From: Datura wrightii
Lineage: Eukaryota; Streptophyta; Magnoliopsida; Solanales; Solanaceae
Assembly: GCA_035772735.1 (NCBI GenBank)
Contig: JASDFA010000027.1
Coordinates: 36,748,001 to 36,812,000 of the forward strand
Direction: 5' to 3'
DNA: 64,000 bases
In this document: positions 11,401 through 21,737 of the stretch, one piece after another
Layout: each line of letters starts with the position of its first letter
Numbering within the stretch: position 1 is the first letter of the stretch
The notes under the pieces: model-generated
Told to the model about the DNA's origin: nothing
The model's database searches: none
Seen by the model: only the letters and a program-made list of their open reading frames with translations
Position numbers and translations under genes: made by a program

Positions 11401-12313
11401 CGAGTTACAGTTTACGCAAAAATCCTTAATGGTCAGATAGTAAAAGTGGACTTGGTTGTACTTATCGGCGCTTATGGGGGCCCAAGTAGGTTTTTCTATG
11501 TTGTTTGTATCTTCTAGGATTATGGGGGCAGGTTAGGTTCTTGTTTGTATTTTTTCCTGCCAGTTATAGTTTATGAATGTGTAATCACACAGTCTTAGCT
11601 AACGTACACGTAGCATTTTGTTAGATGCAGATTACGAATAAGCAAGCTTGCAGGTTAATCTTCCTGCCCTTCTTTTTCTATTTATTTCCAGTCTTTATTA
11701 GCTTATTTACTGTCTTACATATTTGGTACATATTGTACTGACACCCTCCTCTGGGTGCTGCATTATTTGCCTGTAGGTTTAGAAAGACAGAACTCAGGGT
11801 CTTCTGTAGTAGCTGTTCAGAGTCAACAGTTGGCCAGCTCCTTTCATCCGGAGTTGCCATGTGTTAGAGGTTCAGTCTTTCTTTTATAGCATTGGGTAGG
11901 TCGGGGCCCTTTCCCGACCACTATTTATATTCTTAGAGGCTTGCAGACTACAGTTGTCCATTAGTTAGCTATTGTTGGCCATGTGGGGCCTATATACATC
12001 TTATTTTATGTGTTGGCCGTGTGGGGCCTAGTATAGTGTCTGATTTTCATTTCAGTTATAACTAGATATCATGGTCGTGTGATCGGCCCGCATAGGATTC
12101 CTTGTTATTGTTGTTGCCAGTTAGCTTGTTTCTTTTACAAGTGGCTATGCGGCCTTGTCGGCCGGAGGTTGTGTTTACAACCGAGCTATAGCCCATTGTT
12201 TTCTTGAATTGAGTTGCAGGCCTGCACCAGACGTGCATATAAGCTTAGCCAGATCAGTCAGATTCCAATGTGGCACTAGGTGCCAGTCATGCCTCCCAAG
12301 GTGGGGCATGACA

Positions 12314-13060
12314 GGTATATTGATTAATATGGAAAGGGATGGGGTTTTGATCTCGTCCGTTGATTAAATAAGATGGATGGATAGGATTAATTCTAGGTTC
12401 TAATGGGTCGGATTTGGGTTAAACAGGTCATCCGAATTTGGACAAATGGATTGATTTAAATATTGCTGAAATTGAGTTTAAAAAGTAGCAAAAATTGGTA
12501 AAAATAGGCTAAATTGACAAAATTTAGGTAGAAAGTGGCTAGACGTTAAATAAATTAGATGAAATTAAAATTAGTTGCTATTAAATTAATAGTAATGCTA
12601 CATTTGTAAATAATTTAAAATAAATAGATAATATAATAGTTTAATTTATAATGAAATTTCATGAATATCATTATCAATATAAACAAATTATAAAAATTAA
12701 GTAGAATTATACAAATAGTACTATATAAATAATTTAAAGTAAAATTATATAATTAAAAATAAAAACTCATTTAATTGAAACTATGTATGCATGCATATTA
12801 ATACACAATATATTATATATATGACATGATTACATAACATTAGAGAATTAATCAATTATAACTAAATGTGAATAACATTTAAAAAATATATAATTTGAAA
12901 TAATTATACAAATTTTAAGAATTATGATAATTAATTTATGAATGCGGACTAAAAAGTTACGTTAAAAATGATAATTTTTAAAAAATGCACTTATATATAT
13001 ATATATATATTAATAAGCAGCTTAGATGGGGCACAGGGAGGTCAAAATTGGGTGTCAACA
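12314..13060 (-). repeat. AT-rich DNA, possible fragment of another LTR (E3)
   Basis: No gene. Composition is strongly AT and includes a (TA)n run at 12991-13011. At its right edge the minus strand starts TGTTGACACCCAATTTTGAC, a typical LTR-type beginning, abutting the E4 LTR exactly where that LTR stops matching its partner. I infer a minus-strand LTR whose other end was lost when E2 landed. No partner LTR is visible. Confidence 0.35.
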
Positions 13061-13192
13061 CCCTGGACTAGTAGCTACTCAAAATCATACAGTTCTATAC
13101 TTAGTTTATTTCACAACCTCCCTATCTCATCCTAAGCCAGATTATGTGTTCTATGCCCTTAACCAACTCGTAATGACGTTCGAGTCATTACA
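13061..13192 (-). repeat. E4 3' LTR, first 130 bases only
   Basis: Minus strand TGTAATGACTCG at 13192, matching 42093 to about 41965 of the 5' LTR. The match ends at 13061, where another LTR-type start abuts. The polypurine tract expected at 13193 is not recognisable. Confidence 0.7.
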
Positions 13193-13480
13193 TCAGATAC
13201 CAATTGAAATATTGTTCATCCCCAAATGGTCTATACAAAAGTAAGAAGGATATGTACCAGATTCTATGAACAACTGGGGGTACTTAACCCGCATATCAGC
13301 CTCGGTCTTCCAAGTAGCTTCTTCCACCGTACGGTCCTTCCACTGGACTTTTACTGTCGAAATCTCCTTGGACCTCAGCTTTCGAACCTCTCTGGATAGT
13401 ATCGCTACAGGTTCCTCCTCATAGGACATTCTCATCCAGCAGCACGGAGTCCCACTTGATGATATACGTTCCATCCCCAT
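13193..13480 (-). pseudogene. E4 chromodomain (C-terminus of pol)
   Basis: The frame includes EEPVAILSREVRKLRSKEIS, then VKVQWKDRTVEEATWKTEADMR. This is the chromodomain that follows integrase in chromoviruses and is thought to direct insertion to heterochromatin by binding histone marks. The aromatic positions are partly kept (the W of VQWKDR and the W of ATWKTE). It is separated from integrase by about 100 bases with frame breaks. This domain is what identifies E4 as a chromovirus rather than Athila or Tat. Confidence 0.85.
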
Positions 13481-13580
13481 GGTACTTTTTCAGCATGGAC
13501 ACATGAAATGTCGGATGCACTCCAGAAATTCTAGCGGCAATGCCAGCTCATAAGCCACTTCCTCCATACGTCAGAGTATT

Positions 13581-14656
13581 TCAAATGGACAAATATACCT
13601 TGGGCTGAGTTTTCCCCGCTTTTCGAACCTCACCACCCCCTTCAGGGGGGATACCTTGAGCAGCTTGCTCCCCTTCCATGAATTCCATGTCCCTAACTTT
13701 CTTGTATGCGTATTGCTTCTGCCTACTCTGTGCAACTACTAGATGGTCTTGAATTATCCAAACCTTTTCCAAGGACTTCTTTAACAAATTCTCCCCCCAA
13801 GGTCTCACCTCAAATGCATCAAACCACCCAATTGGAGACCTGCACTTTCTCCCATAAAATGCTTCAAAAGGTGCCATACCAATGCTCGAGTGGTAGCTAT
13901 TGTTATAGGAGAACTCTACCAAGGGTAAGAATTTGTCCCAATGACCCCCAAAGTCTATCACACATGCCTGGAGCATGTCCTCTAAAACTTGAATATGCGC
14001 TCCGATTGCCCGTCTATCTGAGGGTGGAAGGTTTTGCTCAAATCCAACCTCCTACCCAACTTGGCCTACAAAGTCCTCCAAAAATGGGAAGTGAACTGAG
14101 TGCCCCTATCCGATACAATGGAAACAGGCACCCAATGCAACCAAATAACCTCTTTCACGTATAGCTTGACTAATTTCTCTGCGTTGTACGTCACCTGGAC
14201 CGGCAAGAAATGAGCAGACTTGATCAAACTATCCATTATGACCCAAATTGAGTCAAACTTCCCCAAAGTCTTGGGAAGACCAACCACAAAGTCCATAGCT
14301 ATCCTCTCCAATTCCCACTCGAGGACAAGCATTCGTTGAAGTACTCCTCCCGGCTTTTGGTGCTCGTACTTTACCTGTTGACAATTTAAACACTGAGCCA
14401 CGTAGTCCATAATGTCTCGCTTTATCCTACCCCACCAATAATGTTGTTTCATATTGTGGTACATCTTCATGACTCCGGGGTGAATGGAGTACTTTGAGTT
14501 GTGATCTTCTACCAAGAGAGTTTTAATTAGCTCACCAACCCAGGGAACACACACCCGCCCCTTTATTCTCAAGACTCCTTCATCATCTACTACTACTTCC
14601 TTAGACTCTCCCCGCAGGACTTTATCTCTGATCTTACCCCAGCCTTTTATCTTCAA
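13581..14656 (-). pseudogene. E4 integrase, broken
   Basis: Two frames, 14066-14656 and 13581-13976, cover integrase. The N-terminal zinc-binding part shows the paired His (HPG, then MYHNMKQHYWW) and CLNC. The catalytic core has AMDFVVGLP (first Asp), VSDRGTQFTSHFW (second Asp) and GQSER (Glu), all three catalytic residues present. The core continues with FSYNNSYHSSIGMAPFEA. A stop and a frameshift lie in the 90 bases between the frames, just after the catalytic Glu. Integrase would insert the cDNA into the chromosome. It is inactive as it stands. Confidence 0.85.
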
Positions 14657-14657
14657 A

Positions 14658-14878
14658 CTATTTGGTTTTGATTTTCTCTAACAACGAGGATTTAGCCTCC
14701 AGATTGGCTAACACTCCACCGGTTTCGATTAGCGAAAATCTCACTAAGCTGTTTGCTAAGGTTTGGACTTTCCTGGCCATTGGTCGTTGAATAAACTCCA
14801 AGCAAGCCAGACTGACCATGCTCACCGTCTTTTTGCTCAACGCGTCTGCCACCACATTGGCCTTTCTCGGGTGGTACA
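14658..14878 (-). pseudogene. E4 end of RNase H, cut by the E5 insertion
   Basis: Begins with YHPRKANVVADALSKK, the last conserved block of chromovirus RNase H, and runs into the linker before integrase. Sequence upstream (higher coordinates) of the TGTAC at 14878-14874 no longer resembles RNase H. The missing upstream part is found at 27983 and beyond, ending with the same TGTAC. Confidence 0.75.
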
Positions 14879-14977
14879 AGTATCCGATAAGAAAAACCCT
14901 CGGGTTATTTTTAGCAAAAAATACACAGGTATCCCTCCCCACCCCCATCAAGAAAAGAATGCATCGTCCTCGATGCA

Positions 14978-15059
<82 letters not shown>

Positions 15060-15060
15060 A
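14879..15060. other. Unexplained junction segment with hairpin and (TA)n
   Basis: Lies where the 3' LTR end of E5 should meet the target-site duplicate, but it does not resemble the E5 5' LTR. It holds a perfect hairpin (ATGCATCG-TCCT-CGATGCAT, 14959-14978) and a 69-base TA run. Probably a rearranged or deleted 3' end of E5. Confidence 0.5.
14984..15052. repeat. (TA)n microsatellite, about 34 units
   Basis: Uninterrupted TA dinucleotides for 69 bases, next to the hairpin at 14959-14978. Confidence 0.95.
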
Positions 15061-15119
15061 AAACTATGAAAATAAGGAACATACCTGTGTGACCTAAGTG
15101 TCTGCTACCTAGTTTGTGG

Positions 15120-17283
15120 AGGGTGTAAATACTCCTCTAGTGTCCTCTCCGTTGTCACCGGCTTGACCTGGTGCATTTTCAGACCCAACTAAACTCGTGC
15201 CTTCTCCCCGAGCTATCGCTGCCTTAAATATGGCCCTCTGTCGAGCCTCCTCTCTAGATAGATGCAACGCTCTCTCCATCTCTCTGCGCTCTCGCTTTTG
15301 CTGACAGAGCAGAGAGTCTCATCCTCAAAATTTGCCTCCTCACGAGGCCTATTTCCCTTATCATGTGTCATCATCTCCTCAGTAATGAAATCAAACACCG
15401 GCGGTAGCTCTTCTTTGCTTTCATCTTCTATCACGAGAAGCACAGGTGGAGGGATCGTAGCTACCTATCGTGCGGATAACTCCCGCACCTATGCTCTGAG
15501 TGATGTTACCTCCGCATGCCACTTTACCAATTCAGGCATCTGTACCTGTGTAAGGTGCTCATCCATGTGTCTCTCAAAAGCATCCAACCTGCCATGCATG
15601 GAGCTAGAGAGCGCCTCCAATTAATTGGTAACCCACGGCTTGACTTGCTCCATAAGCACCTTTACCTGCAGAGTCATGTGCACTTGTTGTTTCTCAGCCT
15701 TTGCTAGCCGTCTAGCTATGTCGATCAGGAATTCTTTGGAAATTGTGACTACACCGGCTAAAGGAGTACTTGAGGGTGCAACAGGTGGACGAGATGCAGC
15801 TACTGTGGATGATGACTCTGGAACCTCTGCAGATGCAGTAATATCAACTACATCTATAGCCTCAAGCTGGATACCCATCTTCTTGGCCTCCGTGGGTTCT
15901 GCCGCAATCTCAGTAAATACAGCAGCCTCAGTCTGCATTCCACTGTTGAATGCCCCTGCTAATACAGTAGCTCCAGCGGATGTGGCAGCCTGATTCCTTG
16001 CTCTCGATACCAGGTTTGTGTCATCACGTATCAACCCAATATCGGTTATCTTATGCACCACTATGCGCTGGTCAACCGATGGGAACTCCGGCACCTTTGA
16101 CTCCTGGCAGAGTCTATCAATAAGACATGGGAAGGGAATTCGTAGTACCATCATTTATCGCCCGCTCTCTAATCTCTTCAGCAATGTACCGCGGGAAATT
16201 TATGGCATATCCCTCCATAATGCTGGCTACCAATGCCGCTCTGTCAGGTGAGAGAATATTATCATTGCTGGTTGGTACCAGTCTATGCCGCACTAGTGAC
16301 CACCAAAATTTAGTGTGAAAGTTTAGTGTGGCCTTCTTGATTTGAGACTCGGTGTCGTGCAACCATTCAACCAACGGACCTCTTGTGGCAATGATCCAAG
16401 ATAGCCAAGTGTATTGCCTGATTTGCTCCTCACTATTCAGCTTCTTCATATTGACTTTCATTAGCTCGAATAGCTTGTTATCGAACTCAGTTGTGTTCAT
16501 CGAGGCATGATAGTCTGGCCCATACAATAGCGTGGAGATGGTCCTCTCAGATATATCCACAAGTGTCTCCCGAACCAACACCTATGTCAACGCAGGCCTC
16601 TTTTTCTAGTCTTGACCACCAAATGCCAGACGTTGTAGTGTGGCTGCGTAGGCTGCATAGAATTCTCTGACTAGGCAGGGGATATAGCTTCCTGATGGCT
16701 CAGTCAACCACCCGAACCTGTATTTTTCGAACACGGCCTACAGCTTAGGGAGGTCCTTAAGCCCTGTGGTGACTAGCCTGGACTCCTCGTAGATGCTCCT
16801 CTTTGGATGTCCTTTATTATTTGGAGAAATGTCTTTGTTATAGATAGCCCTCATGCCATGAACACACCATCTCCTCACGTGCCTTGGTTGATCATTGGAT
16901 GTGTTCGAGGTCTCAATCATTTCATCATTTGAGTTCCCTTGTTGAGCATGTGACTCATCAACTACTTCTGTGTTTTGCCCAATTGTGGTGCCCTCAGGAG
17001 CAATTGCGGCTGCATCCCTGGAATTTTCATCAGTACGGCTTGGTGGATCCCTTGCCAGTGGAGTAGGAGCATTAACCAGGGCTATTGGATTTATAGTTCG
17101 TTGAGTCCTAGCCCTGGTTGATCTCTGCACCAATTGCTCTTCTGACGCTTCATATTCCTCCTCCGAGCCACTTGACTCTTCAGAGGAGGATGGCTTGTCC
17201 AGAATTCTGCAGTATGACGGTTGACTCCTCTCTGACACTTGTTTCTTTGGAGGACCTTTCTTCTGTGTACCCCTCGGAGCCAT
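15120..17283 (-). pseudogene. E5 env-like third ORF (putative plant transposon protein domain)
   Basis: A long ORF downstream of integrase, now in pieces at 16738-17283, 16117-16581, 15621-16154 and 15213-15443. The start I choose is the ATG at 17283-17281 (MAPRGTQKKG). A basic and acidic low-complexity N-terminus follows, then RFGWLTEPSGSY and VREFYAAYAATLQR between pieces, then the SPDRAALVASIMEG region. I recognise this as the putative plant transposon protein domain found in the third ORF of Athila-type elements. Its role is unknown, although it is often called env-like by position. At least two stops (around 16582-16610) and frame changes break it. I see no clear membrane segment or signal peptide. 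Confidence 0.7.
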
Positions 17284-18364
17284 TGTACCTGTGGAAGATT
17301 TGCTAGTATACCAAATGAGATGAAACATAAGCACTTTTACACTGAGTCTCAGTGTACATGATGAGTGACTCAATTGGCAATGACTCGTGAGGTCATTCGT
17401 TGTCTCAGGCTATGTTTTCTTCATGTTGGACCAATGGACTTAACAACTGGTCACAATGAGTCGTTACTTGAGGTGATGACTCGTTAGGTACACTAGTCAC
17501 CACGTTTAATTCCACTCAGGGCGATCCATATGACGAGTCGTGTGATGATACCACGACTCATTACATGGCTCGTACTCAAGAATTTGACAAACAGTCGTTC
17601 AAATAACTTCATCATCTAATTTAAAGATTCCACAAGAACATATCATCAAATTCGTCAAGGGTTTCAAAAAAAAAATTATTCAATGTCATACCACTAGGCT
17701 TCCGTGAAATTCATGAAATTAGGTCAAATTTAAAACAAATTATATGAGAAAACTACTGAAGAAGATAATACATAAGCAATTACTCACAATAATTTCGAGT
17801 TGAGCAGGAAAGAGTCGAATTTGAAATTTGCAATCTTGTGTGGTGCTACGAGCAGGTGAGTGCGATCGTGTGTGTATGTGAATGCGTTGAGAGGGAGCAG
17901 TTGATCTAGTGGTGGTGAAGAAGTGATTAATTTTTGAAGTTAACTTTCTACTTTTAAAACACATGACGACCCATGGTACGACTCGTTATGTGGTTACATG
18001 AGTCGTTTGACCTTTCGTGCAGTGACTTGAGCTTGAGAACTTACCGGAGACCTAACGACTCGTGGTGTTACCCAACGAGTCGTGACCTGAGTCATGGTTT
18101 TAACTGTGGTAGCTTCTTGACGGGTGGCCTCACGATTCGTTGCCTGTGGCAATGATTCATTTGGTCAACCGTTGTCTACACTGTTCATGCAGCTTTGATG
18201 ACAATCCAGTTAACGAGTCGTTCGGTCTGATGATGACTCATTCTGTGCTTTTTGGCACTAGAAACTCAACTTCATATTTTTGGTTTTAACTTAAAATTTC
18301 CCATCTTAATCACCTGCACACATCAACACACGTAAACACTATATTTTTCTTACAATTACAACTT
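17284..18364 (-). promoter_or_regulatory. Spacer upstream of the E5 third ORF with ACGASTCGT cluster
   Basis: No gene in about 1.1 kb. ACGACTCGT or ACGAGTCGT occurs exactly at 17533, 17978, 18055, 18075 and 18213, with near copies at 17380, 17476 and 17553. The same motif fills the U3 of the E5 and E7 LTRs. I infer a promoter-like or LTR-derived region driving the third ORF. No convincing TATA box could be fixed. Confidence 0.4.
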
Positions 18365-18523
18365 GGGTTGCCTCCCAAGAAGCGCTTGATTTAACGTCGC
18401 GGCACGACTTGGGTATTTTGGCTACTCAGACTTCACCAAAACACATCCATGGGTTGCCTCACATGCAGCACCTGATTTAAAGTCGTGGTACGACGCAAGT
18501 TCTTGGGTTACTCAGACTTCACC
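18365..18523 (-). repeat. Conserved post-integrase motif, tandem duplicate (86-bp period)
   Basis: Two copies, starting at 18365 and 18451, of a block reading on the plus strand GGGTTGCCTC, then GCGCTTGATTTAACGTCGCG, then ACTCAGACTTCACC. One diverged copy lies at 35311-35353 just after the E7 integrase stop. Non-coding. Confidence 0.75.
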
Positions 18524-19708
18524 CAGAGCCCAGAGATCCACCAGCTTTATTTCTTTGCTTCTCCCCATATATGCTTTTACCTGTTGACCGTTAACTTTAA
18601 AGCGCTTTCCTTCATGATTTTCCAGTTCAATTTCCCCATGGGAGAATACTTGAACCACTCAAAAAGGTCCCAGCCATTTAGACTTCAACTTGCCAGGAAA
18701 CAAACGAAGTTTCGAATTGAAAAGTAGCACCATATCATTCGGACTGAATTCTCTCTTCTCAATCTTCTGGTCATGTTGAATGTTCATCCTTAGTTTGTAA
18801 ATTTTAGAACTCCCATAGGATCTCAACCGAAATTGATCAAGCTCATTTAACTGATCAAGCCTCAAGTTCGCAGCTTCGTTCCAATCCAAATTTAGTTTCT
18901 TGAGCGCCCACATAGCTTTGTGCTCAAGTTCAACCGGAAGATGACATGCTTTTCCATACACAAATTGATACAGAGACATACCTATGGAAGTCCTTAATGC
19001 GGTCCGATAAGCCTATAAAGCAACATCTAGCTTTCTTGTTTAATATTTCCGGTTTGCATTCACAGTCTTCGCCAAGATAGTCTTTATCTCCCGGTTTGTG
19101 ACTTCAACCTGCCCACTAGACTGCGGATGATAGGGTGTTGTCACCCTGTGTTTTACCCCATATTTCTTCAATAAAGACCGAAATAACCGGTAACAGAAGT
19201 GAGAACCCCCATCACTAATGATGGCTCTGGGAGTCCCGAATCTAGCAAATATATTTCGCTTCAAGAATGTTGTGACACTCTTCCCTTCATTATTTGGAAG
19301 TGCAAATGCTTCCACCCATTTTAAAACATAGTCAACAACAATAAGTATATACTTCATCCCATTTGATCTTACAAATGGGCCCATGAAATCAATGCCCCAT
19401 ACATAAAATAGCTCAATGACCAGGATGGGAGTAAGAGGAAGCTCATGCCTCTGTGATATGTCTCCTTGCCTTTGACATGCATCACATGCCTTTGCGAAAT
19501 CATGCGCATCCTAGTGAATGGTTGGCCAATAATACCCACATTGTAGAATTTTGTGGGTTGTGTGAATCCAGATGTGGTGGCCTCCAACAGGGGATGAGTG
19601 GCAGGCCTCCAATATACTTAACATCTCTATCTCGTGCACGCATCTCCGAATAACCCCATCAGCACATGTGAAATAAGTAAGGCTCATCCCAGAAAAACTT
19701 CTACACAT
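18504..19708 (-). pseudogene. E5 integrase, broken
   Basis: Frames at 19511-19708, 19369-19587, 19040-19384 and 18659-18979 make up integrase. The N-terminal His pair lies around SPVGGHH, with the Cys pair in the next frame. The core has the ISDGGSHF Asp and the GQVEVTNREIK Glu. The C-terminal part has KLRLFPGKLKSKWLGPF, then a frameshift near 18659, after which the GPY/F-like tail continues as ELENHEGKRFKVNGQ to a stop at about 18504. A break near 19020 separates core and tail. Catalytic residues are kept, but the frame is broken at least three times. Confidence 0.85.
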
Positions 19709-19739
19709 CAGACATAAACTTCTTCCTCTGGTGAAAAGA

Positions 19740-21732
19740 TAAGTGCTCTGTTACAACATCGCTCACCAGATAATCAGCAAAGTCTGCAAACCATGGGATG
19801 AGATCCTGTGAGGTCGCTAAAACTTGCTCGTCTGGGAATTCATCATTTATGTCAAGCTCATCTCGAAGTGCTACATCAGGTTACAATCTTGATAAGTGAT
19901 CCGCCACCTAATTTTCAGTCCCTTTTCGGTCTTTTACTTCGAACTCAAACTCTTGTAGCAACACAACCCATCGAATCAACCGTGGTTTAGCATCCTTCTT
20001 TGCCATCAGATATCTAAAAGTTGCATGGTCTATATGGACTATCACCTTAGTTCCAAGAAAGTATGCCCGAAACTTCTCAAATGCAAAAACTACAGCCAAC
20101 AGCTCCTGTTCTGTCATGGTATAATCTTTTTGAGCTACATTTAGAGCCTTGCTAGCATAATAAATCAGATGGAAAATCTTTTCACGCCTTTGACCCAACA
20201 CATCTCCTAGGGCCACATCGCTAGCATCACACATGACCTCAAAAGGAAAAGACCAGTCAGATTCCACTATAATGGGGGCAGTGGACAATCTCTCTTTAAG
20301 GCATTCAAAAGCCTTCAAACATGCCTCATAAAAAACAAACTTCACCTCTTTCTCAAGCAGTTTACACAAAGGATGTGCAATCTTCGAGAAGTCCTTGATG
20401 AATCTTCTATAAAACCCTACATGACCTAGAAAACTTCGAACCCCTTTCACAGAAATTAGGGGTGGTAAACTGGCAATAACATCAATCTTAGCTCTATCCA
20501 CCTCAATACCCTTACCATAAATCTTTTGGCCCAGCACTATACCTTCTTTGACCAAAAAATGGCACTTTTCCTAGTTAAGCACCAAGTTGGTCTCTTCACA
20601 TCTCTGCAGCACCTTGCTCAAATGAGCCAAACAATCTTCGAATGAATCACCCACCACTGAAAATTCATACATAAAGACTTCGATGATGTATTCCACCATG
20701 TTAGAAAATATGGACATCATGCAACGTTGAAAAGTAGCGGGTGCATTACATAACCCGAATGGCATCCTCTTAAAAGCAAATGTATCATAAGGGAAAGTGA
20801 AAATGCTCTTCTCTTGGTCATCGGGGGCTATAGAAATCTGATTGTACCCTGAATAACCGTCAAGGAAACAGCACCATCCTCTGCCTACAAGTCTATCTAA
20901 CATCTGGTCCATGAATGGCATCGGTAAGTGATCTTTTTGCGTCCAATGGTTCAGCTTCCTGTAATCCATGCATACTCTCCAACCAGTGATTGGTCTTAAA
21001 GGAATGAACTCATTGTTAGCATTTGGGACCATCGTGATTCCTCCCTTTTTTTGGTACACATTGGACTGGGCTTACCCATTTGCTGTTTGCAATAGGATAA
21101 ACCACACATGCATCCAACCACTTTATGATTTCCTTCTTGACCACCTCTTGCATAGGTGGATTCAGCCTATGCTGATGCTCAATACTCGAAATACAATCTG
21201 GCTCTAGTTGGATCCTGTGAGTGCAAATTCCGGCTAGGATTCCAATAATATCTGCAATGGTCCACCCAATAGCTTTTTTATATCTCTTCAAAATGGAGAC
21301 CAAAGCCTCCACTTGCCATTCCTCCAAGTCAGCTACAACAATGACCGGTAAAGTGTTACCGACTTCCAAAAATACATACTGCAAATGAGATGGGAGTGCT
21401 TTGAGCTCCAATATCGGAGGCTCCTCAATAGATGGCTTGGCTGGTGGAGTCATCCGATTCTTCAACTCTAGATCAATCTTCTTTGGAGCATAAGTGTATG
21501 ACCCTATGCCAGCAAGTGTATAATAATCTCCTCGCCCCCATGGATCTCCTTAGAACCAACATCCATCAAAACTGTTGCTAAGTTATCAAGAATAAAAAAC
21601 TCCTCAATGGGTATAATTGGGAACTCAGGTTCCACAACATTAATTACTGAGAGCACCCTTATATCATTTGGTTGTTTCATGGATCTGCATATATTGAATG
21701 TCACTTCCTCATTGTTCAACCAGAATTTGAGC
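19740..21732 (-). pseudogene. E5 reverse transcriptase and RNase H, broken
   Basis: Linker and fingers are at 21016-21732 (KKAIGWTIADI, KKEIIKWLDACVVYPIA, SKWVSPVQCVPKKG). The palm is at 20571-21059 (WRVCMDYRKLN, MPFGLCNAPATFQRCM), and the thumb and RNase H are at 19908-20555 (FLGHVGFYRRFIKDFSKIA, then VMCDASDVALGDVLGQ and the WVVLLQEFEFEV block). These are Athila signatures. The catalytic box reads FMYEF where the family has FMDDF, so both catalytic aspartates are replaced and the enzyme would be dead whatever the frame. Stops separate the frames. E6 interrupts the linker at 21738. Confidence 0.85.
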
Positions 21733-21737
21733 TGTCC

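Larger units (their letters stand above)
4317..12313 (+). mobile_element. E2: non-autonomous gypsy element with very long LTRs
   Basis: Plus strand order: 5' LTR remnant (4317-6784), initiator-Met PBS, about 2.4 kb of interior without a usable frame, polypurine tract, full 3' LTR (9225-12313, 3089 bp). The 5' LTR lacks about 620 bases at its start because E1 is inserted there. The interior is far too short for gag-pol but keeps a gag-start relic at its left and an integrase-end relic at its right. It is therefore an internal-deletion derivative of a chromovirus that could move only with helper proteins. The two LTRs differ at about 14 of the first 230 comparable bases (my count by eye). Confidence 0.8.
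9225..12313 (+). repeat. E2 3' LTR, complete (3089 bp)
   Basis: Starts TGTTACACCCCATAAAAG after the polypurine tract and ends GGGGCATGACA. The first 620 bases have no partner inside the window because the 5' copy is interrupted. It holds a 34-bp array, a TATA box and a second tandem array. Flanking bases on the right are GGTAT. The matching left flank is outside the window. Confidence 0.85.

Noticed and set aside
15262..15993. Plus-strand frames of 120 and 122 codons
   Set aside because: They are opposite-strand images of the E5 third ORF, whose minus-strand reading has recognisable conserved blocks.
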